DNA from: Iris pallida
Lineage: Eukaryota > Streptophyta > Magnoliopsida > Asparagales > Iridaceae
DNA length: 64,000 bases
Direction: 5' to 3'
Assembly (NCBI GenBank): GCA_029216955.1
Contig: JANAVB010004095.1
Location: 36,303-100,302, forward strand
The notes under the pieces were generated by a model that saw nothing but the letters and a program-made list of their open reading frames with translations, ran no database searches and was not told where the DNA came from. Below are positions 46,690 to 59,284 of this stretch, piece after piece (position 1 is the stretch's first letter; each line of letters opens with the position of its first letter). The position numbers and the translations under genes were made by a program.

Positions 46690-48156
46690 ATGTTTCTCTT
46701 GCATTTAGACACAATATTATTTCTGGGTAGGCCTTGCTAGATTATGACCAGGGGAGGCATTATCCTAGTCAATAATATTTACAAACGGCTAGGACAACCC
46801 TTGAGAATCTTGTTTAAATGTCAATTTAAAATTTACTTCCGTTGACCCTTGCTCCTTATTATCGAATTTGATTTTGATGGATCGTCGTTGTCTTGACTTT
46901 TCATATCGAGATGAATGTTATGGCCGGAGTTACGGTATCTTCTAATAACATATGTTGACGGAAATTACCTGGAAAGTAAAATGTCTACTTGGTTATGGAG
47001 CCTAGAGTTTATCGCAGCTATATTAGCTGGCATGGCGAGAACGTAGAGACCTGACTTCGGATGTACATATCTTGATTATGAGATTTGGGATTTCTTGCAA
47101 CTATACTAGTCGGCGTAGCGAGGATTCCAGACGATATGATTATAGAGGTACATACCCCAGTTATAGACCCTACCGTTTATCACAGCCTTGGTTACTAGCA
47201 TGGCGATGATTCTAAGTATCATGAGTTTGGACAGACGCGTATGATTATCAGATGGTATCTTGAGAAGGGTCCTAACATGTCATCTCTATCATTTCACTTC
47301 TGTTAATATAGATGATGATCTTCCGTGACTATGATTTCTAGAGCGTCAGAGATGTCAATCTCTGGAAACTGCCTTCATGAGTTTGTAGTAGACAAGATTA
47401 TCTTTATTTTGATATATCATGTCCCACTCAAACTTATTCATTTGTACTAATTTTGTATCACAATTTTGGATCAATTTAGGCCATATGACCCTTCCCACTT
47501 TAATTATGATTATCATATGCACATTACTATGACTTTAATTTAGGAGCACAAGGATAGTTGTTTTCTCAAAACCAACTTTACATGCATAATTTAGATAAGA
47601 CACCCTACACCCATGACCTTCGTGTCCCACTCAGACACACCGTCTTGTGCTTCATTTTTATCGCACGACTTTCCTAACGCAAGACCCACTCTTGATTCAC
47701 CCCACTAAGTCACTGTATTTTTTTCCGACTCGAATTAGGGAAACCCTTCATCGTCCTGGCCAGTATCCATACCAAGGGCAGGAGATGAAGTTAGGCTACC
47801 TGTGGAACAACGTCATGCCCTATACCAGCAGAGGGATATACCCAGCCGGGCAGGGTTTCTACGTTGACGGTTGTGGAGGCCAATGCTACAGGTGATGGGT
47901 TAGCAGTCTGTCCTTTGTTCTTCTTTCGTCCTTTTTCCCATGATTGTTGTATGTTCCAATAGTACCTCCTGGATTGTGTTTTGTTGTGCTAGATAGTGTA
48001 GTGACCCTATTGAGACTATAAAATTGCGACCAGTGGGACCATGATCTTGTGTGTTGCTAGATAGAAGTTTCGACCTGGACTGTTGGGGGTTTGGCCTAGA
48101 GAAGAATACAACCAACTTTAATTTCGAAGACGAAATTATTTTAACGGTGGTAGATT
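46690..48156 (+). other. Element B non-coding region replacing pol
   Basis: No retroviral domain. From 46793 it shares order and motifs with element A (5613 onward), including three repeats of about 82 bp at 47006-47264 around a TTAGCTGGCATGGCGAGA core. It ends with the GAAGACGAAATTATTTT motif and polypurine-like ACGGTGGTAGAT next to the 3' LTR. Confidence 0.65.
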
Positions 48157-49509
48157 TGTCACTTCCAGTTTTCAAAATTGAGGGCAAAATTGTCATTTTT
48201 AATATTCTAATATTTTTGTGAATATTTATTTATTAATATTGTGTTCTGGGGTTTTATTTGATCAAATTTGAGTTTTGTCTCATTTCGACTTGTGTTAGTG
48301 ACCCGGGTCAGTTTTGGACCCAATTGGACCCGTCCAACTTGTCATGACCAAACCAAGATATTTATTTTGACTAATCCCATTTGATTTTAGTGGGAATTAG
48401 GGTTTAGAATTAGATTTAGAACTTAGAATTTAGAATTTCCAAGTTACCATTTTGACCCCAACTCAAAACCCTTCTATTCTTTGACTTGGAGGGTATTTGT
48501 GACTTTGCACAATGCCCCAAACCCCCCTTTTTACATGGTTGGCCAGAATATGCACCCCTTCCATGCTCTTATTTGCAAGAACACGCACACTCTCTCCTTT
48601 TCTCTTATTCCACAAAATCCTTCTTTTCCCTTTTGCATTTTAAGCTCCAAAGTAAGCAAATCTCTTCCAAATCTTCTCCATACTCGAGATATCTCTCTAA
48701 TCTTGGTGCTAACTCTTGTTTACCTCTCATTTGTGGTTTTAATTTAAGTAGATCTAGCTTGGTGGTGGTGGAAGCATAGATTTTGGATTTTGACCTAAGA
48801 AGAAGTAATTTTAGGACTTTTCCTTGGGATTCCAACTCCCAAGAGGTAAACCCTCACTCTAAACTTTGTAATTACTTCTAATTAGTGTCATTTCCATATT
48901 AGAGGATGTACGAGATATAGGATAACCCATTAGGAGAGATTTGGAACCCATTGGACCCGATTTGGGACTTTTGGCCTAGGTTTAGTGCCAAATTTAGGAA
49001 AACTCCTAAATTGATATGTTTGGGTGTTGCCCCTAGCCTAATTAGACCTAATTAGGTTAGTTTGGGTGATATGAGGCTAGGTACGTGTCCATATTTGGAT
49101 ACGTGGGGTCGTTTTGCGAGAAATCATGAAAATGGACTTTTTCGGGATTTTCGGGTTCCAACACACGGGTGACTTTTTGCACCGAAACTAGAATCAGCAA
49201 GTTAGCACTTAGAATAGGTTCTAATCATTATTTAGAACTCGTGGGTAGAGTTTTGGTCGAATTCGGATAGGTTTGGTGCCAATATCGTGCGGTATTGCGA
49301 ATCGGACACACCGGAGTTGCCAGAATGGCCATTCGGGCCTCGTTTCTCGTTTTCGCTCACGTGCGCGAGTTAGATTGCTTGTGTGGGGTACGTGTATAAT
49401 CCCTAGAGGGTAGAATTGCGAGGATTTGGGTATTCGGATAGGTTTTGGGATGTTTTGGATATATATAAATATTAGTGTTAGTGTGTGTGTGTGTGTATAC
49501 ATATATATA

Positions 49510-49594
<85 letters not shown>

Positions 49595-49737
49595 GTGTGT
49601 TAGTGTGTGTGTGATTGTGTTGTGAGGAGTATGTGTTGTGTGTGAATGTTAGAGAGTGTGAAGAGAGGAGGAGAGGATGTATGGATGTTTATGTATATTT
49701 TTTTTGTGTGTGTTAGAGGTTGTGAGTGTGTTTGTGG

Positions 49738-49847
<110 letters not shown>

Positions 49848-52403
49848 TGTCTATAGGAGAGGTTAGATGAGAGATTTTATGAGAGGTTAAATAGGATGTT
49901 GTATGTTAGTTGAGTGTTAGTATCCTATATATTAGGATATTGGTAGGTGGGTTGTTAGATGTTAAGGTAATATTAGAAGGATATGTTAGAGGTTAATTTA
50001 GAGTTAGATAGTGGTAGGTAATGGGTAGGTTAGTGTCTTCATATCTTAGGATACCAAGAGTGATATCTCAAGGTAAATATGATTTACCTTGGTATGGGCA
50101 AGGTAATGTGAATTACCTTAGTAATGGGTAAGGTAAGGTATTTGTGATACCTTCAAGATAAGGTATTGAGATACCAAGTTAAAGTATCAAGATGCAAGGG
50201 TAAGGTATTAGGATACCATGTTAAGGTAGAAGGGTGCCTAGAAACTAAGGTAGAGGCTTGGTTGTGGGTTACCTATCTAAGGTAAAGGTTTAGCTTAGTT
50301 AAGGTATTTAACCTAAACTAAGATATTGGTATCAAAATACCAATTTGACCAAGATATGAAATATCTTGGTAGGTAAATGTTAGGAATAGGACCTTAGTCT
50401 AGTGTTGATCGAGTTTGACTCAAAGTCAACCAAAAGTCAACACTTGGCCTAGTTTTGACTAGAACTTGACCATAGTTGACCAGTTGACCAAAAGTCAACT
50501 GTGAGTCAACCAATAGTCTAAGTTGACCTACATTGGACTAGGAGTTGACCAGAGTAGACTAGTTGACCAAAAGTCAACATTAAGTCAACTTTTGACCTAG
50601 TTTGACTTTGTGTGACCTAGTTTAACTTTGTATGACCTAGTTTGACTTAGTGTGACCTAGTTTGACTTAGTTTGACTGAGCTTGACCTCGATTTGCATAT
50701 CATACACTAGAAATTATTCCTAACACTATTAAACCCTAATTTAACTCATGATATCTCATCTTAGGGTCTGCGACATCACTCTGAGCATCGATTCTATTTG
50801 ACAGCTCAGGACCGCAGTCGAGTACATTCGCTGATAATTTTTATTGTCTTGATATCTGCTATAACCGATTCAGTTGTAGTATTTTACTTGATTCTCGACA
50901 CGAGGATACACTGATTAGTATACGTTAGATCTCGTTATGTGATGTTATACCTGGTTTACCTGGTATATGAGTACATTGTTCGATCTTGTTTCTTGTACTT
51001 GTATAGACGCCAATTTGGGAGTGGGCTGGCCCCCTGCTCTTTAAATTCCGTGTCATGACGTGTCATGGTTGGATCCATTATACTACTCGGGGATGGAGAG
51101 TTATTAGAGGTTATGTGATCATTACCCCCCACTTGTTACTGCTTGTGCATAGCTCCACCCTCACCACACGTAGGGTGTAGCCTGACCTAATAATACTTGT
51201 GCATAGCTTTCCATTTGGTTGGCCTGATCCTCTATACTACTTGTGCATAGCCGGTCAAATGGAACAGCCTGATCTTGACCCAAGCCGGTCACATAACGCC
51301 CTAATACTCAAGGTACTGTTTATATTTACACTGTACATCAGATATTTCTGTACTGTTCTACTTTCCTGTACATTATACCCTGACATGATATCCTGTTATA
51401 TATATCATGTTTACTCCAGTCTTGATATTTTATCTTGTATTCTATTACAATTGTCTCTTATAGCATTTGTCGATTCAATAGAACTGCTGTTGGTGTATGT
51501 ACTTGCTCATTATCCTGACAGGATAACCCCGTTGATGTTTTCAGAGGATTTAGAGGCGGACTGCTCGACCTATTATGGGTATGGCATAGATGGGGAGTAC
51601 GACCTGGATATTCATGTGGGGCCGGTGCCCATTGAGGACGCACCATCTGCTCTGACCTAGACTATTTAGGTTTGACTGGACTACGTTCCAGCTTACTATT
51701 TTGGATTGTAGCATATATATTTTTGGGATTGTATAATGTTTTAAACTCTGAACTTCTGGTTGTGACTCTGTGACTTGCATCTATTTCTAGCTTTTGCTAT
51801 TTCCATCATATCTGTATCACATCGTGCTTATCTTTCCTAGATGTCCTGTGATTGAGTTATATATATTACTCCGTGTGGAGATGACATGTACATATATATA
51901 TATTGTTGATGTTAGATTTTATAGACGACCTATCACTACAACAAAAAGGCCTATTAATAACGCTCGACAAGACGTATTGATGACGCCTGATACCAAAACG
52001 TTATCAAAGTTCGAAATACCTTTTTCTATGACGGTTTGGGCTAATTCAGGACTTTTTATAACATTTATAAAACAAAACGTTATTAATATTTTAGAGCGGT
52101 GGCAAACTTGTAATATTTTTTAAGTTTAATTTTTGGCAAAATCCTTGCTGCACCCTGCGCTTCAACAAAAATTTCCTCCACCAAAATCGTTCTGGTCGAT
52201 CTTCTCCTTCTCCTCCTTTCTTCTCCCTCCTCTCCCCCAACTCCAAAATCCTAACCGTAGATCCAAAATCCTAACTCTAGCTAGTTCAGCAACACCCTCC
52301 TCTCCTCCTCTTCTTCTCATTCCTTTCCCCCAACTCCAAAACCCTAACCCTAGATCCAAAACCCGAAACCTAGTTAGAAAGGGATCCGACGATCTCTCTC
52401 TCT

Positions 52404-53047
52404 GTCCACGGGTTCAAGACCGGCGACATGGTGTGGGGGAAGGTCAAGTCACACCCATGGTGGCCGGGCCACATCTTCAACGAGGCCTTAGCGTCGCAGT
52501 CGGTCCGGAGGACCAGGCGCGAGGACCATGTCCTCGTTGCGTTCTTCGGCGACAGCCACTACGGCTGGTTTGACCCCTCGGAGTTCGTCCCCTTCGCCCC
52601 CACCTTCCTCGAGAAGTCCCAGCAGACCGCCTCGAGGAGCTTCGCCAAGGCCGTCGTCGAGTCTCTCGACGAGTCCAGCCGCAAGGCCGCGCTTGGCCTT
52701 TCCTGCATGTGCAGGAACCCCTACAATTATCGGCCCACCCGCGTGCCGGGATACCTCATGGTCGACGTTCCCGAGTATAAGCACGGGGGGATCTACTCGG
52801 TACAGCAGATCGACAAGGCCAGGAAGGAGTTCGTGTCGGAGGAGAGCGTAGAGTTCCTGTAGATGGCAGCGCTGGCGCCAACTAATATCGAGCCGAAGGA
52901 CTTGGAGTGGATGAAGAGGATTGCGCAGCTTCTTGCCTTTCGGAAAGCGAGGTTCGACGAGACGTACGGCCAGGCGTTTAGAATGCAGCTGTTGCGGCCA
53001 CCGCGGGACAATCTGGAGAATGAGCCCGTGAAGTTTACGCCTAAAGG
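52404..53047 (+). pseudogene. Captured PWWP-domain gene fragment
   Basis: PWWP proteins bind methylated histone tails. The frame reads GFKTGDMVWGKVKSHPWWPG, the hallmark start of a PWWP domain, then VLVAFFGDSHYGWFDPSEF and a conserved helical segment (AVVESLDESSRKAALGLSC...CRNPYNYRP) found in plant PWWP (PDP-type) proteins. A TAG at 52860-52862 interrupts it, but the same frame continues to VKFTPKG, where AAAG|GTATAC looks like an exon end. About 210 codons cover the N-terminal exon only; host proteins of this type are far longer. Codons are GC-rich, unlike the AT-rich transposon around it, as expected for capture of a host exon. Confidence 0.85.
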
Positions 53048-55500
53048 TATACACGTCTTTTTAACCCTGGTTGGGGATACGGCTCTGTACCTGAACTACT
53101 TTGACTACATCATTTTTGTTAGTTGGCTATCTACATTTAAGTTTTTGATAACGCTTAGCTTGTTTATTGTGGCTAAAGTGTACTGTGGCATGAAGTAAAA
53201 ACACGGGGATCGATCCCCCAAAAATTGGGCAAATAATCAATAAACCACAAGATACTAATACGGATCAAAATTTAGGAAGTATTGACACCCCAATTTCAGT
53301 TGTGTGTCCGTGTCAAGCTGCACATGACACGGACACTCCAAAATACATTAGGAGTCTAGGACACAACAAAATTTCTGTTGTCTCTGTGTTGCCATGTTAT
53401 CATAACGTTTCGTATTCGTGTTTTTGTAACATAGATGCAGCCTACACAGCTACCAACTCATCACACAACTATGTACACAAAAGTTACTTGCATGCTTGTT
53501 AGATGAGGCACATCTTGAGAAGTGATTATAAGTGTTTTAATGTTTGGATCCTCCATTATAAGGAGTGTCTCAGAAGCTTCTTAGTATAGCCTTGTATTTT
53601 AATGCATGGTTGTTCTTAGTTTTTTGGATAATCGATAGTTTAGACGGTTCTCTAGTGTGGTCCCTGAAGAATTTGTCCTTGTAGTGGTTTAGGAATACTT
53701 TAAACTATAGTGACATGACCAACTCTTCCTTGATGTCTTATTGCCCCAAATGGTATGATTTGGTGTCTATAGACTCCTTCCTTTCCCCCATGTTGCTCCT
53801 ACTGTATGCCAGTAACTAATTGGAGAGACAGTTCCCTACTCCATCTGTAGAGATAAATTAAAACATGCATATATGTGTTTGAAAGAAGAACAAGTTCAAA
53901 GAGAGATCAACATTGCTTTATATACGAAGAGTTATGACCCTTTTATGTTCTTGGAATCCTTTCTAATTTGTCTTGTTTTTGAAGCCTTGCTACTTTTGTT
54001 TACTTTATACAAGTATTGGGCATTCCGATTGTTCTTTAACATTCTAAAGACCTTGTCTTTCTATATTTCCTTATAAGTGGGCATATCAGCTTTATTCTGT
54101 ACAAGCTTACTTTTCTGTGATTCTTTTCCTAATGCACTTTAACTGTTGTATCTTTTTTGCTTAGATGCAGTTAGGATTAACCTTGCCTAATTTTCCAACT
54201 GACTGGAAAGAGACTTCCATTGTCAGTATCGGTCGGTATCGTATTGGGACATGCCAAACTGTATCGATATAGACCGTATCGGACAACTAACAGTCAGAAA
54301 CATAATTCATGAAATAATGGAAGTAATTTGACTATATAGTTCATATAATTATGTGCCCCCTTTATTGTCCAAAGTTTCCTTATCAATATATCGCCAATTT
54401 ATAGAGGGCAGATAGCAAGTTGTCCCAGGAATGAAAAAAAACATCTAAAGGCTTCTTACTTGGGGCAATTTCCTTTTGTAGTAGTGGTATAGTCCGAACC
54501 TCATATCGAGGAACAAGGCTCTGATGATGCAACCAAGTTTGATAGCAAGCCATTAATGTAGTAACCAAATGCTGCTTAATAATTCGATAGCATGCTTACT
54601 TATTTATGGTTGTTGTTCTAATTTCGAATATAAGCTTGTGTTTAATTAGTTGTGGAAATGCTTCATTTAGTTGTGGAAATGCTTCATTTCGAATATAAGT
54701 TTGTGTTTAACCTGTAGATAGGTACAACCTTATTATGCTTCAAACCCTTGTTTATTTGTCTTTTCTTTTTCCTTCAATTTTCTTTGTCAAATTGATGGAA
54801 AAAGAGACCTCCAATGCCGGTATCGGTCAGTATCGAATATCAGTTGGTATCGAATTGGGACATGCCAAACCGTATTGGTGTCAGCCATATTGTATCGATA
54901 TCGGCCGATACCTTAAACTATGAGTTACAAATTATAATCCCAAAATTATGTTGCCAGCTAGATTTGTTTGATGACCATTATGTGGTTTTGTATTTATGAT
55001 ACAGAATAAAACAAGTTTTGATGGCCTTTATGTGCTTCACTGTTTTTCAGGTTCCCAAATTTAATGGAAAAGGTTCAAAGTCTATTACATAGCATTATTT
55101 CAGCTAGATAATATATTCTTTGCCATAACACAAGGTTTGATTCTTCTTACCAGTCAAAATGATCTATTATATTAATGTAAAGTTTCATTTTTCACATTAT
55201 ATTATAAAGTATATTGAACCTTGTTTTTATCTTTTTCAGGGTTTTGCTACATGTTCTGTGGACAGTTTTGATATGGCCAAGTTTTGATGTGGACAATTTT
55301 GGTAGTTGTAAATATATATATATGTATTTGGATATTCTATTTTGAGAATGTAATGAAGATGTTAATATGTACTCTATTTTGAGAAATGTAATAAAGATGG
55401 TGATATATAATGTTAAGTTTTTGGAATGTAATATATAATGTGCAGTATAGAGCGTTATAAATATGCTAATTTAAATAGTATAAAGTATTATAATTGTGTT
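53048..55500. other. CACTA interior without recognisable genes
   Basis: AT-rich, with no long frame or transposase motif. Two copies of a segment rich in GGTATCGG (54198-54284 and 54788-54912) share the context AGAGACTTCCA...GGTATCGGTCGGTATCG and ATTGGGACATGCCAAAC. Part may be intron of the captured gene. Confidence 0.5.
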
Positions 55501-55817
55501 GCATTGAGCCTATATATTATCTATTCATAACGTTTTAAAAATGTCCTGAATTGTGCACTATATATTAACTATTCATAACGCTTTTATAGAAACTATTCAT
55601 GACAGTTTTTTATAACGCTTTTAAAAAACATTTATAACATCCATTTTCATAACGGTTGCTTTAAAAAAAGTGTCATGGTTTGTCATTAATGACACTTTTT
55701 AGCCGTCATTAAAAGGGTTTTTTGTTGTAGTGTATACATCGTTCTACCGCCGACACTGCGGCGTAGGCTGGACATACCCACGTGCTCGTGCCACTAAATA
55801 AGGTGTGGGTCATGACA

Positions 55818-57976
55818 AGAACCCCCCAACAGAATGGTGTTGTGGAGCGAAAGAATAGAACTCTAAGCGATATGGCTAGAGTCATGCTAAACCAGCATAA
55901 CCTTCCAAAATATTTTTGGGCTGAAGTTGTAGGTACAACTTGTCATGTTTTGAATATGGTTCTAATTCGACCTATATCGAAAAAGACACCTTATGAATTA
56001 TGGTTTAATCGCATTCTAATATTTCATATTCAAAGTTTTTGGATGTCGTTGCTTTATCCTGAACACTAAGGATAACATGGTAAGTTCGAATCGAAGGCAG
56101 ACGACGGGATATTCCTTGGTTATGCTGCCAAGAGTAAGGGATATAGATTTTTCAATAAAAGGTCTATGATTGTTGAAGAATCGATTAACGTTTCATTTGA
56201 TGAGTTCAACAGCCAAATAGCAAGTGACATCGATGACGAAGACACAAGGAACACTTCTAAAGCACCTGAAGATACTACTGCCGATAAAGACTATCTGGAG
56301 AGTCTATCAAAGAAGATGGAATTCATGCCAGACCATCCAGAGTCCCTTGTCATAGGTGATGTATCAAAGGGAGTAGGTACACGTTCTTCTACTAGGGATA
56401 TAGCTGCTAATATCGTATTCATTTCTCAAGTAGAACCTAAATCAGTAGCAGATGCATTTTTAGATAAATTTTGGATTCATGCCATGCAAGAGGAACTAAA
56501 TCAGTTTGAGAGAAATCAAGTTTTGGAACTTGTTCCTAAACCTATTGCTCAATCTGTAATTGGTACCAAATGGGTGTTCCAAAATAAACTAAGTGGGGAT
56601 GGACAAGTTCTACGTAACAAATCACGTCTAGTGGCTCAAGGTTATAATAAAAAAGATTGATTATGACGAGACTTATGCTTATGTTGCTAGACTAGAATAT
56701 ATTAACATGCTTTGTGCATTTGCATATTTTCACGATTTTAAACTTTTCAAATGGACGTAAAAAGTACATTTTTAAACGGTTTTATAAAAGAAAAGGATTT
56801 TGCGAAACAACCCCCTGGGTTTGAAGATTTTTAATTTTTAGACCAAGTTTTCACGTTACGTAAGGCACTTTATGGACTTAAACAGGCCTCTCGTGCTTGG
56901 TATGATAGCCTAACTTCCTTTCTACTTAATATGGTTCTTCAAAGAGAGAGTTGATACTACTTTGTTTATCAAATCTTCGAATGATGATATTTTCCTTTTG
57001 CAAATTTATGTAGATGATATTATATTTGGTTCTACTAACGAACATCTATGTCAAGAATTTGCTAAGTGTATGCAAAATGAGTTTGAGATGAGTATGATGA
57101 AAGAGCTGAACTACTTCCTTCGACTACAAATCAAACAAAACTCTCAGGGAACCTTCATCAATCAAGCTAAGTACATGAAAGACTTGCTGAAAAAGTTTGA
57201 CTTCAACAACGCAAAGCCTATCGGGACTCCTGTGGCTACATATACTAAACTTGATCTTAATGAAAGTGGCATATCAGTTGACCAGCATAAGTATCGAGGT
57301 ATGATTGGTAGTTTATTATATTTAACTGCTAGTCGACCTGATATTATGTTTAGCGTTTGTATTTGTGCAAGATATCAAGCTAACCCTAAGGAATCATACT
57401 TAGGCGCAGTTAAGGTATCTTTCAATACCTTAAGGGTACTTTTACTGTTGGCTTATGGTATCCTAAAACTACATCATTTGACCTAATTGGGTATTCTTAT
57501 ACTAATTTTGCTGGATGCAAAGTAGACCATAAAAGTACCAGCAGTATGTGTCATTTTCTAGGAAAAGCTCTAGTCTCTCGGTTTAGCAAGAAGTAAAATT
57601 TTGTTCCATTGTCAACGACTAAAGCCTGGTATATCGTTGCAGATCGTTTTGTGCATAAAGTTTGTGGATGAAGCAATTCCTAGAAGACTATAGTCAGCAC
57701 TATACTAAGATTATTATGTATTGTGACAACACTAGCACTATAAATCTGGCTAAGAATCATGTATGTCACTCACGCACTAAACACATTGAAATACATTATC
57801 ACTTTTTACATGATCACCAACAACATAGAAATATATGTTTAGAATTTATTGACAGAAATTATCAGATAGCAGATATATTCATAAAACCATTGGCTGAAGA
57901 CTCATTCAACTATATACGTCACGAGTTAGGTATTTTGGGTACAAGTCGAAAGAGTCATTCTGTCATGCAGGTGTAA
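55818..57976 (+). pseudogene. pol: Element C integrase end, RT and RNase H
   Basis: Begins with the integrase segment RTPQQNGVVERKNRTL (catalytic Glu), continuous with 41050 once B is removed. Stops interrupt the C-terminal integrase part near 56069. RT motifs appear in pieces: GTKWVFQNKL (56560-56600), a degraded block around 56700-56940, then the YVDDIIFGST active site near 57010 and YRGMIGSLLYLTASRPDI. RNase H motifs follow at 57710-57910 (MYCDNTSTINLAKN, RTKHIEIHYHF, ADIFIKPL). At least four frame or stop lesions make it inactive. Confidence 0.88.
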
Positions 57977-58405
57977 ATAGCCTAAAGCGACACAGTGTAC
58001 TAGTCTTCAGACTACCACTAGGTGAGATCCGACCCCTACAGCTAACCCAAAGTAATAGAGATTTATTACATCAAACGAATAATTATTTTAACTATTTAGT
58101 TAAACATAAAATAACTTATAATTCACAGAATTCAGGCAAACAAAACTCGGACCGAACTCTAACCCGAGCACTGCCCCATACCTATTGAACTTACACCTAA
58201 CAAAAATTGCCCCATCTTCTTTTTCGAACCAGCAGCCGAAAAACCCTACTACAAACCCTAATTTTCAAAACCCTAGCCTTGGATTTCTTCCAAATCTTAG
58301 GGTCTTTCATCTCCAAAGTTTGGATCTAAAGTTCTCTTGGTGTTCTTTTCCAATCTACATCCTTCTTTTGAGGTAATTTTCTCTCTTTTTTCTTCTTCAA
58401 TTTCA
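57977..58405 (+). other. Spacer between pol and the extra ORF of element C
   Basis: No coding frame recognised. The last 200 bases are CT-rich on the plus strand (TTCTCTCTTTTTTCTTC just before the ATG at 58406), resembling a plant leader. A separate transcript or splice acceptor for the downstream ORF is possible. Confidence 0.4.
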
Positions 58406-59284
58406 ATGGCTCCTAGATTTGCTAAGAAGAAGAAGAAGAGTGGAGATGGTGCTTCAACTTCGAACCCATCATATGACCCTCTTGAGAGTCTCTTTAGTCC
58501 TCCTCCTTCCAATGAGGATGAACTTGATGCTACTCTATTTGTAGACTTAGAGACATCTATTGCTTGGTTCGATGACTACCACAAACAAACTATTTGTCCT
58601 AAAAATTCCATTAATTTTAATATATTTCCATACTATTGTTTGACTTTTCAAAATATTGGCCTACGTAAATCTTCGAAGGTTGCCAACCCTATATATGGCA
58701 ATGTAGTTCACATGTTCTACTACAACTTGCAATATTCACAAGACATCATGTATTCTCCCATCTGTCGAATCGAGGTGGAATTCTATGATGATGATGATTT
58801 GAGTAAATGGCTCCAAATTTCCAATACTAGAGATGTTCTAGTCGACATCACTAAAGTCCAGTTCGATCCCAACTTAAACATAGAATCCTTTAAGGATGCG
58901 ATGTGTGCTCCGAATTCCAGACACCCGGGACGGCTCATGTCACGGTACTTGAACCAACACTTCTATGAACTCCATCGGATCATTATGGTGTGTATCTTGC
59001 CCAAAATGGGAACTATTGATGAGATCACGTATTTGGAATTGTCTGCTATATATCATATTTATTTTGGGAGTCCTTTCAGTCTTCCCAAAACCATAATGGC
59101 GGATATGGTCAACTGTAAGAGGGCCGGTCAAAACCTTATCTATCGGATCATTCTTCCTATCATATTTTCTAGATACAACATTTCCTTGGATTCGTGTCCC
59201 ATTGATGACACTCCATCTGAACTCCATAGGTCTCGTAGGTTTCCTCCTCCTCTGGCAGTTTGTCGGAGGCGTTCCACCTGCTGA
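58406..59284 (+). CDS. Extra ORF after copia pol: putative plant transposon protein
   Basis: 292 codons from ATG at 58406, starting MAPRFAKKKKKSGDG. The central part (VVHMFYYNLQYSQDIMYSPI, then WLQISN) follows the pattern of the putative plant transposon protein domain (FY.NL...V.G..V.....L.ILGIP type). Further hydrophobic segments (YLELSAIYHIYFGSPFSLP) follow. No signal peptide or clear membrane anchor is visible, so I do not call it an envelope protein even though Sireviruses may carry env-like ORFs here. After 59284 the frame decays, with a Gln/Glu/His-rich tail recognisable to about 59440 in other frames. Function unknown. Confidence 0.65.
   Translation: MAPRFAKKKKKSGDGASTSNPSYDPLESLFSPPPSNEDELDATLFVDLETSIAWFDDYHKQTICPKNSINFNIFPYYCLTFQNIGLRKSSKVANPIYGNVVHMFYYNLQYSQDIMYSPICRIEVEFYDDDDLSKWLQISNTRDVLVDITKVQFDPNLNIESFKDAMCAPNSRHPGRLMSRYLNQHFYELHRIIMVCILPKMGTIDEITYLELSAIYHIYFGSPFSLPKTIMADMVNCKRAGQNLIYRIILPIIFSRYNISLDSCPIDDTPSELHRSRRFPPPLAVCRRRSTC

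Larger units (their letters stand above)
51934..55732 (+). mobile_element. CACTA transposon carrying a host gene fragment
   Basis: 3799 bp. Ends are CACTACAACAAAAA and its inverted complement, with weaker matching inward (TTAATAACG versus TTAATGACG). The 3-bp target duplication TAT is exact, as expected for CACTA elements. The subterminal 200 bases at each end carry repeated ATAACG/CGTTAT motifs, typical transposase-binding arrays. No transposase frame is present, so it is non-autonomous. It carries part of a PWWP-domain gene (52401-53047), making it a Pack-CACTA-type element. Confidence 0.93.

Noticed and set aside
48605..48835. Conserved short frames near 41507-41737 and 48605-48835
   Set aside because: They look conserved only because they lie in paired LTRs of element B. 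No domain or start context.
52488..53054. 188-codon minus-strand frame in CACTA
   Set aside because: It is the antisense shadow of the GC-rich PWWP exon.
58406..59284. Envelope gene of a Sirevirus
   Set aside because: There is no signal peptide, transmembrane anchor or cleavage site. The pattern fits a plant transposon-protein domain better.
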